Below are positions 1 to 7,246 of a DNA stretch of 64,000 nucleotides, one piece after another; position 1 is the stretch's first letter; each line of letters opens with the position of its first letter. The stretch covers positions 62,001-126,000 of the forward strand of contig NZ_JAAOZC010000004.1 of NCBI RefSeq assembly GCF_011761305.1, given 5' to 3'. This stretch comes from Sphingomonas vulcanisoli (GTDB taxonomy: Bacteria > Pseudomonadota > Alphaproteobacteria > Sphingomonadales > Sphingomonadaceae). Below the pieces are notes generated by a model, which made no database searches, had not been told where the DNA came from, and was given only the letters and a program-made list of their open reading frames with translations. The position numbers and the translations under genes are program-made.

Positions 1-1
1 G

Positions 2-862
2 GCGGTGGACAAAGCGGGCGGGCTCGGGCCGATCTTCGCCGCGCCTTCCGCCTTCGCGCCCGGCGGCGCCAAGCAGGGGCAGTTCTGGCACGCGATCTGG
101 CCGGTGCTGACCGCGATGGTCGGTTTCTGGGGCACGCTGGCGCTCAACATTCCCGATTTCACCCGCTTCGCCAAAAGGCAGCGCGATCAGATCATCGGCC
201 AAGCGATCGGCATGCCGCCGACCATGGGGCTGATCGCGCTCGCCAGCGTCATCACGACCTCGGCGACGGTGGTGATCTACGGCAAGGCGATCTGGGATCC
301 CGTGGCGCTTTCGGGCACGCTCGCCGGGCCGTTCGTGCTGCTCGGGCTGGTGGTGATCAGCATCGACACCGTATCGTGCAACATCGCCGCCAATCTGGTC
401 TGCGCGGCGTATGATTTCTCTTCGCTATGGCCGGCCAAGATCAGCTACCGCATGGGCGGGCTGATCACCGCGCTGATCGCCCTGGCCATGATGCCCTGGC
501 GGCTGCTGGCGACCACCGGCGGCTACATCTTCATCTGGCTGACCGGGTATGGCGCGCTGCTCGGCCCAATCGCGGGCATCCTGATCTCCGATTATTGGCT
601 GGTGCGGAAGGGGCGGCTCGATACCGAAGCACTCTACCGCACGGATGGCATTTACGCTTATGCCAACGGCTGGAATTGGCGCGCTCTGCTGGCCTTCGCG
701 ATCGGCGTGCTGCCCAATCTGCCGGGCTTTCTCCACGCCGCCGCGCCCGCCGCTTTCGGCGGCATCGGTGCGCCCTGGACGACGCTGTACGATTACGCCT
801 GGTTCGTCGGGCTCTTCCTCGCGCTGGCCAGTTACCGGATACTGACCCCCACGAGCCGCTGA
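2..862 (+). CDS. NCS1-family nucleobase/allantoin-type permease, 3' part
   Basis: This is the C-terminal part of a cytosine/purine/allantoin/hydantoin permease of the NCS1 (nucleobase:cation symporter-1) family, an inner-membrane protein. The frame is open to the left window edge, so the N-terminus is missing; the GTG at 5 is an ordinary valine codon. Visible are several hydrophobic helices and the family motif LNIPDFTRFAK near the start of the visible part, where NCS1 proteins contact substrate. A cytoplasmic loop ISDYWLVRKGRLD is also typical of the hydantoin/allantoin branch. The substrate cannot be fixed from sequence alone. The gene ends inside the 3' end of the convergent PEP-CTERM gene (31 bp overlap). 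Confidence 0.85.
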   Translation, partial: AVDKAGGLGPIFAAPSAFAPGGAKQGQFWHAIWPVLTAMVGFWGTLALNIPDFTRFAKRQRDQIIGQAIGMPPTMGLIALASVITTSATVVIYGKAIWDPVALSGTLAGPFVLLGLVVISIDTVSCNIAANLVCAAYDFSSLWPAKISYRMGGLITALIALAMMPWRLLATTGGYIFIWLTGYGALLGPIAGILISDYWLVRKGRLDTEALYRTDGIYAYANGWNWRALLAFAIGVLPNLPGFLHAAAPAAFGGIGAPWTTLYDYAWFVGLFLALASYRILTPTSR

Positions 863-1530
863 TGACGCATCGCAGCGCCCACAAGCCCGAAACCCCAGAT
901 CAGCATCGCCCAATTCGCAGGCTCCGGCACAGCGCTGCCGCCATCCGCTGACATCGCCGTTTCCCGCAGCAACAACGACGTATTCCCCATGCGGAAATCC
1001 GAATTGGTGTTGGTGTTGCCGCCATCCAGCATGGCGGCATCGAGGATGAGCGCGAACGGCACGGTCAGATCCTCGGTCCCGTAAAAGATCGTATCGGGCG
1101 ATCCGACATTGCTGACGATATAGCCGCCCTCGAAGGCAACTTCATCCTGCGTTAGCGCCTGGACGCCATAACGATCGGGATTGAATGTTTCCCGATCCGT
1201 ATAGCCAGAACCCGAGAAGCTGCGCGCGATCCCATCGAGCGTGAACACCGCACTGGCGCCCGATTGGGTGAGGTTCCACTGATCGTAGGCATAATAATCC
1301 GCAACGGCGCGTGAGTATTCGATCGCGCCGGGCGCCTCCGTATCGAAGCTATAGGTGATGGAATATGCAAGGCCGCTGAAATCCCGGCCGTTCATACCGA
1401 ACACGCCATCGACATCTACGCCGCTGGCGACAGTACCCGAATGGACAACGTACAATATCACGGCTTCGGCCGCCCCGGCAGGCGCCAAGACAAGCGCCAT
1501 CCCTGTGACGAATTTCGATATGCTATTCAT
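832..1530 (-). CDS. PEPxxWA-CTERM sorting-domain exported protein
   Basis: A secreted or surface protein of about 232 residues. The N-terminus (MNSISKFVTGMALVLAPAGAAEA) is a signal peptide. The C-terminus has the sorting signal VPEPANWAMLIWGFGLVGAA followed by a basic tail (MRHQR), the PEPxxWA variant handled by the exosortase/archaeosortase-like system of sphingomonads. The middle has no recognised domain. The ATG at 1530 was preferred to an upstream in-frame start because it begins the signal peptide and is preceded by a G-rich ribosome-binding site. The 3' end overlaps the convergent permease gene. Confidence 0.85.
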   Translation of the reverse strand: MNSISKFVTGMALVLAPAGAAEAVILYVVHSGTVASGVDVDGVFGMNGRDFSGLAYSITYSFDTEAPGAIEYSRAVADYYAYDQWNLTQSGASAVFTLDGIARSFSGSGYTDRETFNPDRYGVQALTQDEVAFEGGYIVSNVGSPDTIFYGTEDLTVPFALILDAAMLDGGNTNTNSDFRMGNTSLLLRETAMSADGGSAVPEPANWAMLIWGFGLVGAAMRHQRLVGVSIR

Positions 1531-1630
1531 GATGCCCCCCGGCGATTGACGCACATCGCTAGCGCCTCCCTGAGCACGGAGCAAATCGCGCCCGATAGCC
1601 TTCGCGCCTTTGCTGGACTATGCGGACGGG

Positions 1631-2887
1631 ATGGCGGGCAAGCGCATCCTCCTGATCGTCGGTGGCGGCATCGCCGCCTATAAGGCGTGCGAACTGGTGC
1701 GTGGGCTGCGAAAGGCCGGGCATACGGTGCGCTGCGTGCTAACAAATGGCGGGGCGCATTTCGTCACGCCGATGGCGCTGGCGGCGCTCAGCGAGCAGCC
1801 GGTCCATACCTCGCTCTGGGATCTCAAGGACGAGGCCGAGATGGGCCATATCCAGCTTAGCCGCGAAGCCGATCTGGTCGTAGTCTGCCCGGCGACGGCG
1901 GATTTGCTCGCCAAGATGGCGGCCGGTATCGCCGACGATCTGGCCACGACGCTGCTGCTCGCGACCGACAAGCCCGTACTGGCGGTGCCCGCGATGAACG
2001 TGCGCATGTGGCAGCATGCCGCTACCGTGCGGAATGTCGCGCAGCTTCGCAGCGATGGCGTGGCCGTGTTGGAGCCGGACGAGGGCCCGATGGCCTGCGG
2101 CGAATACGGGCCGGGGCGGTTGCCTGAGGTCGAGGCGATCCAGGCGGCGATTGGGGAGGCCCTCTCTTCTCCGTTCGTGTCGAGCGAAGTCGAGACATGT
2201 TCGACCTCTCCGCCTGCGGCACGTCCCTCGACTTCGCTCGGGACGAACGGGCCTTTGTTTGGCAGGACGGCGCTCGTCACCGCCGGCCCCACGCATGAAC
2301 CGATCGATCCGGTCCGCTATCTCGCCAACCGATCCTCCGGCAAACAGGGCTTCGCGATCGCCGAAGCACTGGCAAAGCTAGGCGCGGAGGTGACAATGAT
2401 CGCCGGGCCCGTCGCTTTAGCGACCCCGGCGGACGTGAAACGTATCGATGTCCAAACCGCGCTGGAAATGGCGCGCGCCGTCGACGCCGCGCTTCCCGCC
2501 GATATCGCTATTCTCTCCGCCGCCGTCGCCGACTGGCGGGTCGATGCCGCCGATCAGAAGATCAAGAAGAATGGCGGCACCGCGCCCGGCCTGAAACTCG
2601 TCGAAAACCCGGACATTCTCGCCACCCTCGCCAAAAGCGATCATCGCCCCACCCTGCTCATCGGCTTCGCCGCGGAAACCGAAAAAATCATCGAACACGC
2701 CCAGGCCAAGCTCGCCCGCAAAGGCTGCGACTGGATCGTCGCCAACGATGTCTCCGGCGACGTGATGGGCGGCGACCGCAACACCATCCACCTCGTCACC
2801 ACTCAGGGGGTCGAGGCCTGGCCCACCGCCACCAAGGCCGAGGTCGCCGCGCGCCTTGCCAACAGGATCGCCGATGCCCTCCACTGA
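1631..2887 (+). CDS. coaBC: Bifunctional phosphopantothenoylcysteine decarboxylase / phosphopantothenate-cysteine ligase
   Basis: Catalyses two consecutive steps of coenzyme A synthesis: CTP-dependent joining of cysteine to 4'-phosphopantothenate (CoaB), then FMN-dependent decarboxylation (CoaC). The CoaC half (about residues 1-175) shows the flavoprotein start [17 protein letters not shown], the PAMNVRMW motif and the [10 protein letters not shown] loop. The CoaB half starts at [26 protein letters not shown] and contains KIKKNGG. Between them, about residues 180-207 ([16 protein letters not shown] and following) are encoded by a palindromic repeat and do not look like normal linker. The ATG at 1631 was chosen over an upstream TTG. 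The gene overlaps dut by 14 bp. Confidence 0.95.
   Translation: MAGKRILLIVGGGIAAYKACELVRGLRKAGHTVRCVLTNGGAHFVTPMALAALSEQPVHTSLWDLKDEAEMGHIQLSREADLVVVCPATADLLAKMAAGIADDLATTLLLATDKPVLAVPAMNVRMWQHAATVRNVAQLRSDGVAVLEPDEGPMACGEYGPGRLPEVEAIQAAIGEALSSPFVSSEVETCSTSPPAARPSTSLGTNGPLFGRTALVTAGPTHEPIDPVRYLANRSSGKQGFAIAEALAKLGAEVTMIAGPVALATPADVKRIDVQTALEMARAVDAALPADIAILSAAVADWRVDAADQKIKKNGGTAPGLKLVENPDILATLAKSDHRPTLLIGFAAETEKIIEHAQAKLARKGCDWIVANDVSGDVMGGDRNTIHLVTTQGVEAWPTATKAEVAARLANRIADALH
2170..2252. repeat. Palindromic repeat inserted in frame inside coaBC
   Basis: Two imperfect inverted arms, about 2171-2200 and 2221-2252. Both carry the core CGAGCGAAGTCGAG next to CCGTTCGT, read on opposite strands. 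The element resembles repetitive palindromes common between genes in sphingomonads. A related family, with core TGAGCCTGTCGAAG, lies at 7165-7245. Here it is translated as part of CoaBC without breaking the frame. Confidence 0.8.
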
Positions 2888-3323
2888 GATTGCCATTCGC
2901 CTCGTTCGCCTGCCCCACGGCGAGGGCCTGCCCCTCCCCGTCTACGCCACCGAACATGCCGCCGGCATGGATGTCGTCTCGGCCGAGGATCTCACGCTGG
3001 CGCCCGGCGCGCGCCACGCCGTCGCCACCGGGCTCAGCATCGCCATTCCCGAAGGCTATGAGGTGCAGGTCCGCCCGCGCTCAGGCCTTGCGCTCAAATA
3101 TGGTATCACCTGCCTCAACACGCCGGGCACGATCGACGCCGATTATCGCGGCGAAGTGAAGGTGATCCTCGCCAATCTCGGCAGCGAGCCCTTCGCGATC
3201 AAACGCGGCGAACGCATCGCCCAACTCGTCCCCGCCGCCGTCCAGCGCGCCCGCTGGGACGAGGTGGAGGTGCTGGACGAGACGGCGCGCGGATCAGGCG
3301 GCTTCGGTTCGACGGGGCGGTGA
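2874..3323 (+). CDS. dut: dUTP diphosphatase
   Basis: Homotrimeric dUTPase that hydrolyses dUTP to dUMP and pyrophosphate, keeping uracil out of DNA and feeding dTMP synthesis. The usual motifs are in order: AAGMDVVSA (motif 1), [12 protein letters not shown] (motif 2), [10 protein letters not shown] (motif 3), RIAQLV (motif 4) and the C-terminal [10 protein letters not shown] (motif 5). The length of about 149 residues is standard. The ATG at 2874 lies inside the end of coaBC. The stop overlaps the GTG start of the next gene (GTGA), so coaBC, dut and the E1-like gene are probably co-translated. The coaBC-dut pairing is conserved in proteobacteria. Confidence 0.97.
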   Translation: MPSTEIAIRLVRLPHGEGLPLPVYATEHAAGMDVVSAEDLTLAPGARHAVATGLSIAIPEGYEVQVRPRSGLALKYGITCLNTPGTIDADYRGEVKVILANLGSEPFAIKRGERIAQLVPAAVQRARWDEVEVLDETARGSGGFGSTGR

Positions 3324-4069
3324 ACCTCACCGAATCCCAGCTCGATCGTTACGCACGCCATATCATTCTCAAGGAGATTGGCGGGGCTGGCCAGCAGCGC
3401 CTGCTTTCGGCGCATGTCGCGCTGATCGGCGCGGGCGGGATCGGGTCGCCGGCGATCCAATATCTCGCGGCGGCGGGCGTCGGGCGGCTGACGGTGATTG
3501 ATGATGACGCGGTTTCGCTCTCGAACCTCCAGCGTCAGACCCTGTTCGGCACCCGCGATATCGGCACCCACAAGGTCGTGGCGGCAGCCAATGCGGTGCA
3601 GCGGCTCAATCCCGATGTGCGGCTGACTCCCAAGGATACGCGGATCACGCCGATAAATGCGGCGGCGCTGTTACGCGACGTCGATGTATTGATCGACGGT
3701 TCGGACAATTTCGCGACCCGGCTGGCCGTCGCCGATGCGGCGCTGGCGATGCGTATCCCCTTGATCTCAGCGGCGGTCGGGCAGTTCGAGGGGCAGCTTG
3801 CGGTCTACCGCGGCTGGGAAGCGGACAGGCCCTGCTATCGCTGCCTGGTCGGCAGCGATCCCGATCGGCCGGACGTGAGCTGCGCGGACCAGGGCGTGCT
3901 CGGCGCGCTCACTGGGGTGCTGGGCAGCCTCGCCGCGATCGAGGCGGTGCGCGCGATCGTGCCCTTCGGCGAGGATCCCACGGGCAAGCTCCTGCTGGTC
4001 GATGCGCTGGCCTTTCGGTTCCGCACGATCACCTTGCCGAAGGATCCGGGATGCCGATGCGCGCATTGA
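3320..4069 (+). CDS. HesA/MoeB/ThiF-family E1-like adenylyltransferase
   Basis: An ATP-dependent enzyme that adenylates the C-terminus of a ubiquitin-like sulfur carrier (MoaD or ThiS type), for molybdopterin or thiazole synthesis. It has the nucleotide-binding [19 protein letters not shown], the conserved DDD/LSNLQRQ segment with catalytic arginine, DGSDNFATR, and the SCADQGVLG segment around the usual catalytic cysteine. Zinc-ligand cysteines appear as CYRC and a C-terminal CRCAH. It has no rhodanese domain. The GTG start at 3320 overlaps the dut stop by 4 bp. No carrier protein is encoded nearby, so the partner is unknown; MoeB is the most likely role. Confidence 0.85.
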   Translation: MNLTESQLDRYARHIILKEIGGAGQQRLLSAHVALIGAGGIGSPAIQYLAAAGVGRLTVIDDDAVSLSNLQRQTLFGTRDIGTHKVVAAANAVQRLNPDVRLTPKDTRITPINAAALLRDVDVLIDGSDNFATRLAVADAALAMRIPLISAAVGQFEGQLAVYRGWEADRPCYRCLVGSDPDRPDVSCADQGVLGALTGVLGSLAAIEAVRAIVPFGEDPTGKLLLVDALAFRFRTITLPKDPGCRCAH

Positions 4070-4419
4070 CCATCATCGTCGCCACCGCTGAGGAAACGCG
4101 GCTGCGTTCGGCGCTCGGCCTTGCGCTATCGTATCAGGCGATCGGTGGCGAGGTCACGCTGTTTCTCGACACGGCCGCCGTCGCGATCCTGCGCCCGCCG
4201 ATTATCGGTGCCGACGATGCGCATTGGCTTGCCAATGGCCTGCCGATCCTGGCCGCGCTGATCGATGAAGCGCTGGATGCCGGCGTCAAAGCGATCGTCT
4301 GCCAGGCAGGACTCGCATCCGCCCAGCTGACGATGGGCGATCTCGATCCCCGGATCGAAGCGGGCGGCATGGTCGGGCTGCTCGTAGCATTGAATGAAGG
4401 GCGGCTCGTGGTGATTTGA
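4051..4419 (+). CDS. DsrE/DsrF-like family protein
   Basis: A small protein of 122 residues with the DsrE-type alternating beta/alpha pattern. It has an N-terminal hydrophobic strand ([11 protein letters not shown]), then EVTLFLDTAAV, a cysteine in AIVCQAGLAS and a C-terminal hydrophobic strand. DsrE-like proteins often handle protein-bound persulfide sulfur; the single central cysteine would fit that, but this is inference. It overlaps the E1-like gene by 19 bp, which suggests a shared transcript and possibly a sulfur-transfer theme. Confidence 0.65.
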   Translation: MPMRALTIIVATAEETRLRSALGLALSYQAIGGEVTLFLDTAAVAILRPPIIGADDAHWLANGLPILAALIDEALDAGVKAIVCQAGLASAQLTMGDLDPRIEAGGMVGLLVALNEGRLVVI

Positions 4420-4458
4420 GGTGATGACGGGGCTGACCATCGCCCGTATGGACGCGCC

Positions 4459-4857
4459 ATGGCCATCTTCCGCCACGCGCTGACGACCCGTAGGGTCTGG
4501 CTGGCCCTGGCCTGTGCGCTGGCGCTCGCGGTCCGCCTGGCGGTGCCCGCCGGCTACATGCCCGCGCAAGTCGGCAATTCGGTCGCGATCACGATCTGCG
4601 ATGGCACTGGCGATCAGATGGTAGCGATGGCCGGGATGCCGGGAATGGCCGGCAAGCACGGCGATCCCGATAAGCCGTCGGCCGCAAGCTGCCCCTTCGG
4701 GGTCGCGGCGATGGCCTGGCTGGGCCACGTCGATGCCATCGTCCTGACCGCGCCGCTCGCCCTGCCCTTCGTCATCGGCCATATTCTCGGCCAACCGAGC
4801 CCGCGCGTGCGCACCGCGCGGCTCCGGCCACCTGCCCAGGGTCCACCGACCGTCTGA
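4459..4857 (+). CDS. DUF2946-like small membrane/periplasmic protein
   Basis: 132 residues, with one N-terminal hydrophobic segment (VWLALACALALAVRLAVPAGYM) followed by a region rich in Met, His and Cys (ICDG, MVAMAGMPGMAGKHGD, CPFG) and a second hydrophobic stretch. This matches the DUF2946 pattern, a family usually found next to TonB-dependent copper receptors. The Met/His run could bind copper; that role is inferred. It ends 59 bp before the receptor gene on the same strand. Confidence 0.65.
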   Translation: MAIFRHALTTRRVWLALACALALAVRLAVPAGYMPAQVGNSVAITICDGTGDQMVAMAGMPGMAGKHGDPDKPSAASCPFGVAAMAWLGHVDAIVLTAPLALPFVIGHILGQPSPRVRTARLRPPAQGPPTV

Positions 4858-4916
4858 ACGCCGCCGAACGATGATGCGCGCCGACGAGCGCGCTCGCTTG
4901 ATTCAGGGATTCAGAC

Positions 4917-7151
4917 ATGTCCAATACTCTCCGCGCCAGCGCTCTGCTGCTGGCGTTCACGGCCGCGCCGGTGCGCGCCGCCGAAGATATCGTGGTGACC
5001 GCGCCCAAGGCCGACACCGCGCCGACCACCACGCGCGCCACCATCGATGCCACGACCATCGCCGAACGCATCAACCTCGTGAATACCGAGGATGCGTTCA
5101 AATATCTCCCCAGCCTGCTCGTCCGCAAACGCCATATCGGGGACACCCAGGCGCCGCTCGCGACGCGCACTTCGGGCGTGGGATCGAGCGCGCGTAGCCT
5201 CATCTATGCGGACGGAGCCCTGCTCTCGGCGCTGATCGGCAACAACAACAGCACGGCAAGCCCGCGCTGGAGCCTCGTCGCGCCGGAAGAAATCGCCAGG
5301 ATCGATGTGCTCTACGGCCCCTTCTCGGCGGCCTATCCGGGCAATTCGATCGGTGCGGTGGTCTCGATCACCACCCGCCTGCCCGATCGCCTGGAGGCGA
5401 CGATCAACGCCTCCAGCAGCTTCAGCCAATTCAGCTATTACGGCCATTCGCGCAGCGTGCCCGCGAAACAGATCGGCGGCACGATCGGAGATCGCTTCGG
5501 CAGGCTCGCCCTGTTCGCGGCGGTGGATCATGTCGACAGCACGGGCCAGCCGCTGAGCTATATCACCGCGACACAACCAGCGGGGTCGAGTCCGATCGGC
5601 ACGCCCATCACCGGCAGCGTCCCTGCGCTCAACCGCACCGGCGCGGCGATCCGCGTGCTGGGCGAAGGCGGGATCGAGCATCAGGTGCAGGATCGCTTCA
5701 AGCTCAAGGCCGCCTACGATCTGACCCCCGGCATCCGCCTGACTTATGCCGGCGCGCTGTTCCTCAGCGATACCCATGCGGGCGTGCAAAGCTATCTCGG
5801 CAACCCCGCGAGCGGAGACAGCGCCTATGCGGGAAGCTTCAATATCGACGGCCGCGCCTACACGGTCGCGGCCAGCGCATTCGATGCCGGCCTTTACAAC
5901 CATTTCGAGCGGGACAGCAGCCATGCCGTCACGCTGGATGGCACCGGCGGCGCGCTCAATTGGCGGATCGTCGCCACCCGCTTCCGCTTCGATCATGACA
6001 GCCAGCGGACGCCGACCGGCGCCTTGCCGTCCGCCTTCACAGGCGGGGCCGGCACCATCACCCGGCTCGACGGGACCGGCTGGGAGACGTTCGACGCCAG
6101 CCTCTCCTATCATGCCGGCCCCCAGCTGCTGAGCGCCGGCGGTCACATCGATCGCTTCACGCTGGCGAGCAACCGCTACGCCACCGCCGATTGGCTTAAC
6201 GGTAGCGAGGGCGCGCTTAACTTACGATCGACGGGACGGACGCGGACGGCGGCGCTCTGGGCGCAGGACGCCTGGACGATCGCGCCCACGCTGACCCTCA
6301 CCGTCGGCGGCCGCATGGAATGGTGGCGCGCCTATGACGGGGTCAATTTCTCGACCGCGCCCGCTGTCTCGGTGCAGCAGCCCGCGCGCGATGCCGCCAA
6401 ACTCTCGCCCAAGGCGGCGTTGGCCTGGAACTTCGTCGCGCCCTGGACGGTGCGGTTGTCCTACGGCGAAGCCTACCGCTTCCCGACCGTCTCCGAACTC
6501 TATCAGGTCGTCACCAGTCCGGTCGCGGCGATTCCCGATCCAAGCCTCAAGCCCGAACATGCCCGATCGGCGGAGTTGGCGATCGAGCGCGGATCGGTCC
6601 ACGGCAATATCCGCCTGTCCTTCTTCGGCGAGTGGATCACCAACGCGCTCATCTCGCAAAGCGGCCTGATCGGCGGCAACATCTCGACCTTCGTGCAAAA
6701 TGTCGATCGGACGCGGGCGCGCGGCGTCGAGCTGGCGGCGGCGCAGGACGATCTGATCCGCAACGTCGATGTCTCGGGCAGCGTCACCTATGCCGATGCG
6801 ATCACTGCGCGCGACGCCGCGCTGCCCGCAGCGGAAGGCAAGCTCCTGCCGCAGGTGCCGCGCTGGCGGGCGACGATCGTCACGACGTGGCGACCCCTCT
6901 ACGGCCTCTCCCTGACCGCCACCGCGCGCTACGCCAGCCGCAATTGGGCGACGATCGATCATAGCGATACGGTGCAGGAGACCTATCAGGGCTTCGGCCA
7001 CTATCTCGTTGCCGATCTGCGCGCGCGGATAGAGGTGGATCGCCATCTGGCGCTGGGCCTCGGCGTCGATAACGTCACCAACGATCGCTACTTCCTCTTC
7101 CACCCTTTCCCGCAACGGACCTTCCACGCGGATGTGAGCTGGAAGCTTTAG
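4917..7151 (+). CDS. TonB-dependent outer-membrane receptor (probable metal uptake)
   Basis: A 744-residue outer-membrane gated channel. After a signal peptide ending in RAAEDIVVTAPK (the last part is the TonB-box region), the plug domain shows ...EEIARIDVLYGPFSAAYPGNSIGAVV. A long beta-barrel ends in VSWKL, with the terminal hydrophobic/aromatic pattern of outer-membrane proteins. The receptor segment YGEAYRFPTVSELYQ followed by PDPSLKPEHARSAELAIE is typical of this class. The adjacent DUF2946 gene argues for copper or another metal-ligand complex, but the ligand is not proven by sequence. Confidence 0.9.
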   Translation: MSNTLRASALLLAFTAAPVRAAEDIVVTAPKADTAPTTTRATIDATTIAERINLVNTEDAFKYLPSLLVRKRHIGDTQAPLATRTSGVGSSARSLIYADGALLSALIGNNNSTASPRWSLVAPEEIARIDVLYGPFSAAYPGNSIGAVVSITTRLPDRLEATINASSSFSQFSYYGHSRSVPAKQIGGTIGDRFGRLALFAAVDHVDSTGQPLSYITATQPAGSSPIGTPITGSVPALNRTGAAIRVLGEGGIEHQVQDRFKLKAAYDLTPGIRLTYAGALFLSDTHAGVQSYLGNPASGDSAYAGSFNIDGRAYTVAASAFDAGLYNHFERDSSHAVTLDGTGGALNWRIVATRFRFDHDSQRTPTGALPSAFTGGAGTITRLDGTGWETFDASLSYHAGPQLLSAGGHIDRFTLASNRYATADWLNGSEGALNLRSTGRTRTAALWAQDAWTIAPTLTLTVGGRMEWWRAYDGVNFSTAPAVSVQQPARDAAKLSPKAALAWNFVAPWTVRLSYGEAYRFPTVSELYQVVTSPVAAIPDPSLKPEHARSAELAIERGSVHGNIRLSFFGEWITNALISQSGLIGGNISTFVQNVDRTRARGVELAAAQDDLIRNVDVSGSVTYADAITARDAALPAAEGKLLPQVPRWRATIVTTWRPLYGLSLTATARYASRNWATIDHSDTVQETYQGFGHYLVADLRARIEVDRHLALGLGVDNVTNDRYFLFHPFPQRTFHADVSWKL

Positions 7152-7164
7152 CCTCATCTAAAAA

Positions 7165-7245
7165 TCCGTTCGTGCTGAGCCTGTCGAAGCACCGTTCTTC
7201 TTTCCAGTGAAGAAGGACGGCCCTTCGACAAGCTCAGGGCAAATG
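7165..7245. repeat. Palindromic intergenic repeat between the receptor gene and topA
   Basis: A long imperfect hairpin. The left arm contains TGAGCCTGTCGAAG and CCGTTCTTCTT; the right arm contains their inverse (AAGAAGGACGG, CTTCGACAAGCTCA). It fills almost the whole gap between two convergent genes and may also act as a bidirectional terminator. It resembles, but is not identical to, the element inside coaBC. Confidence 0.8.
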
Positions 7246-7246
7246 G

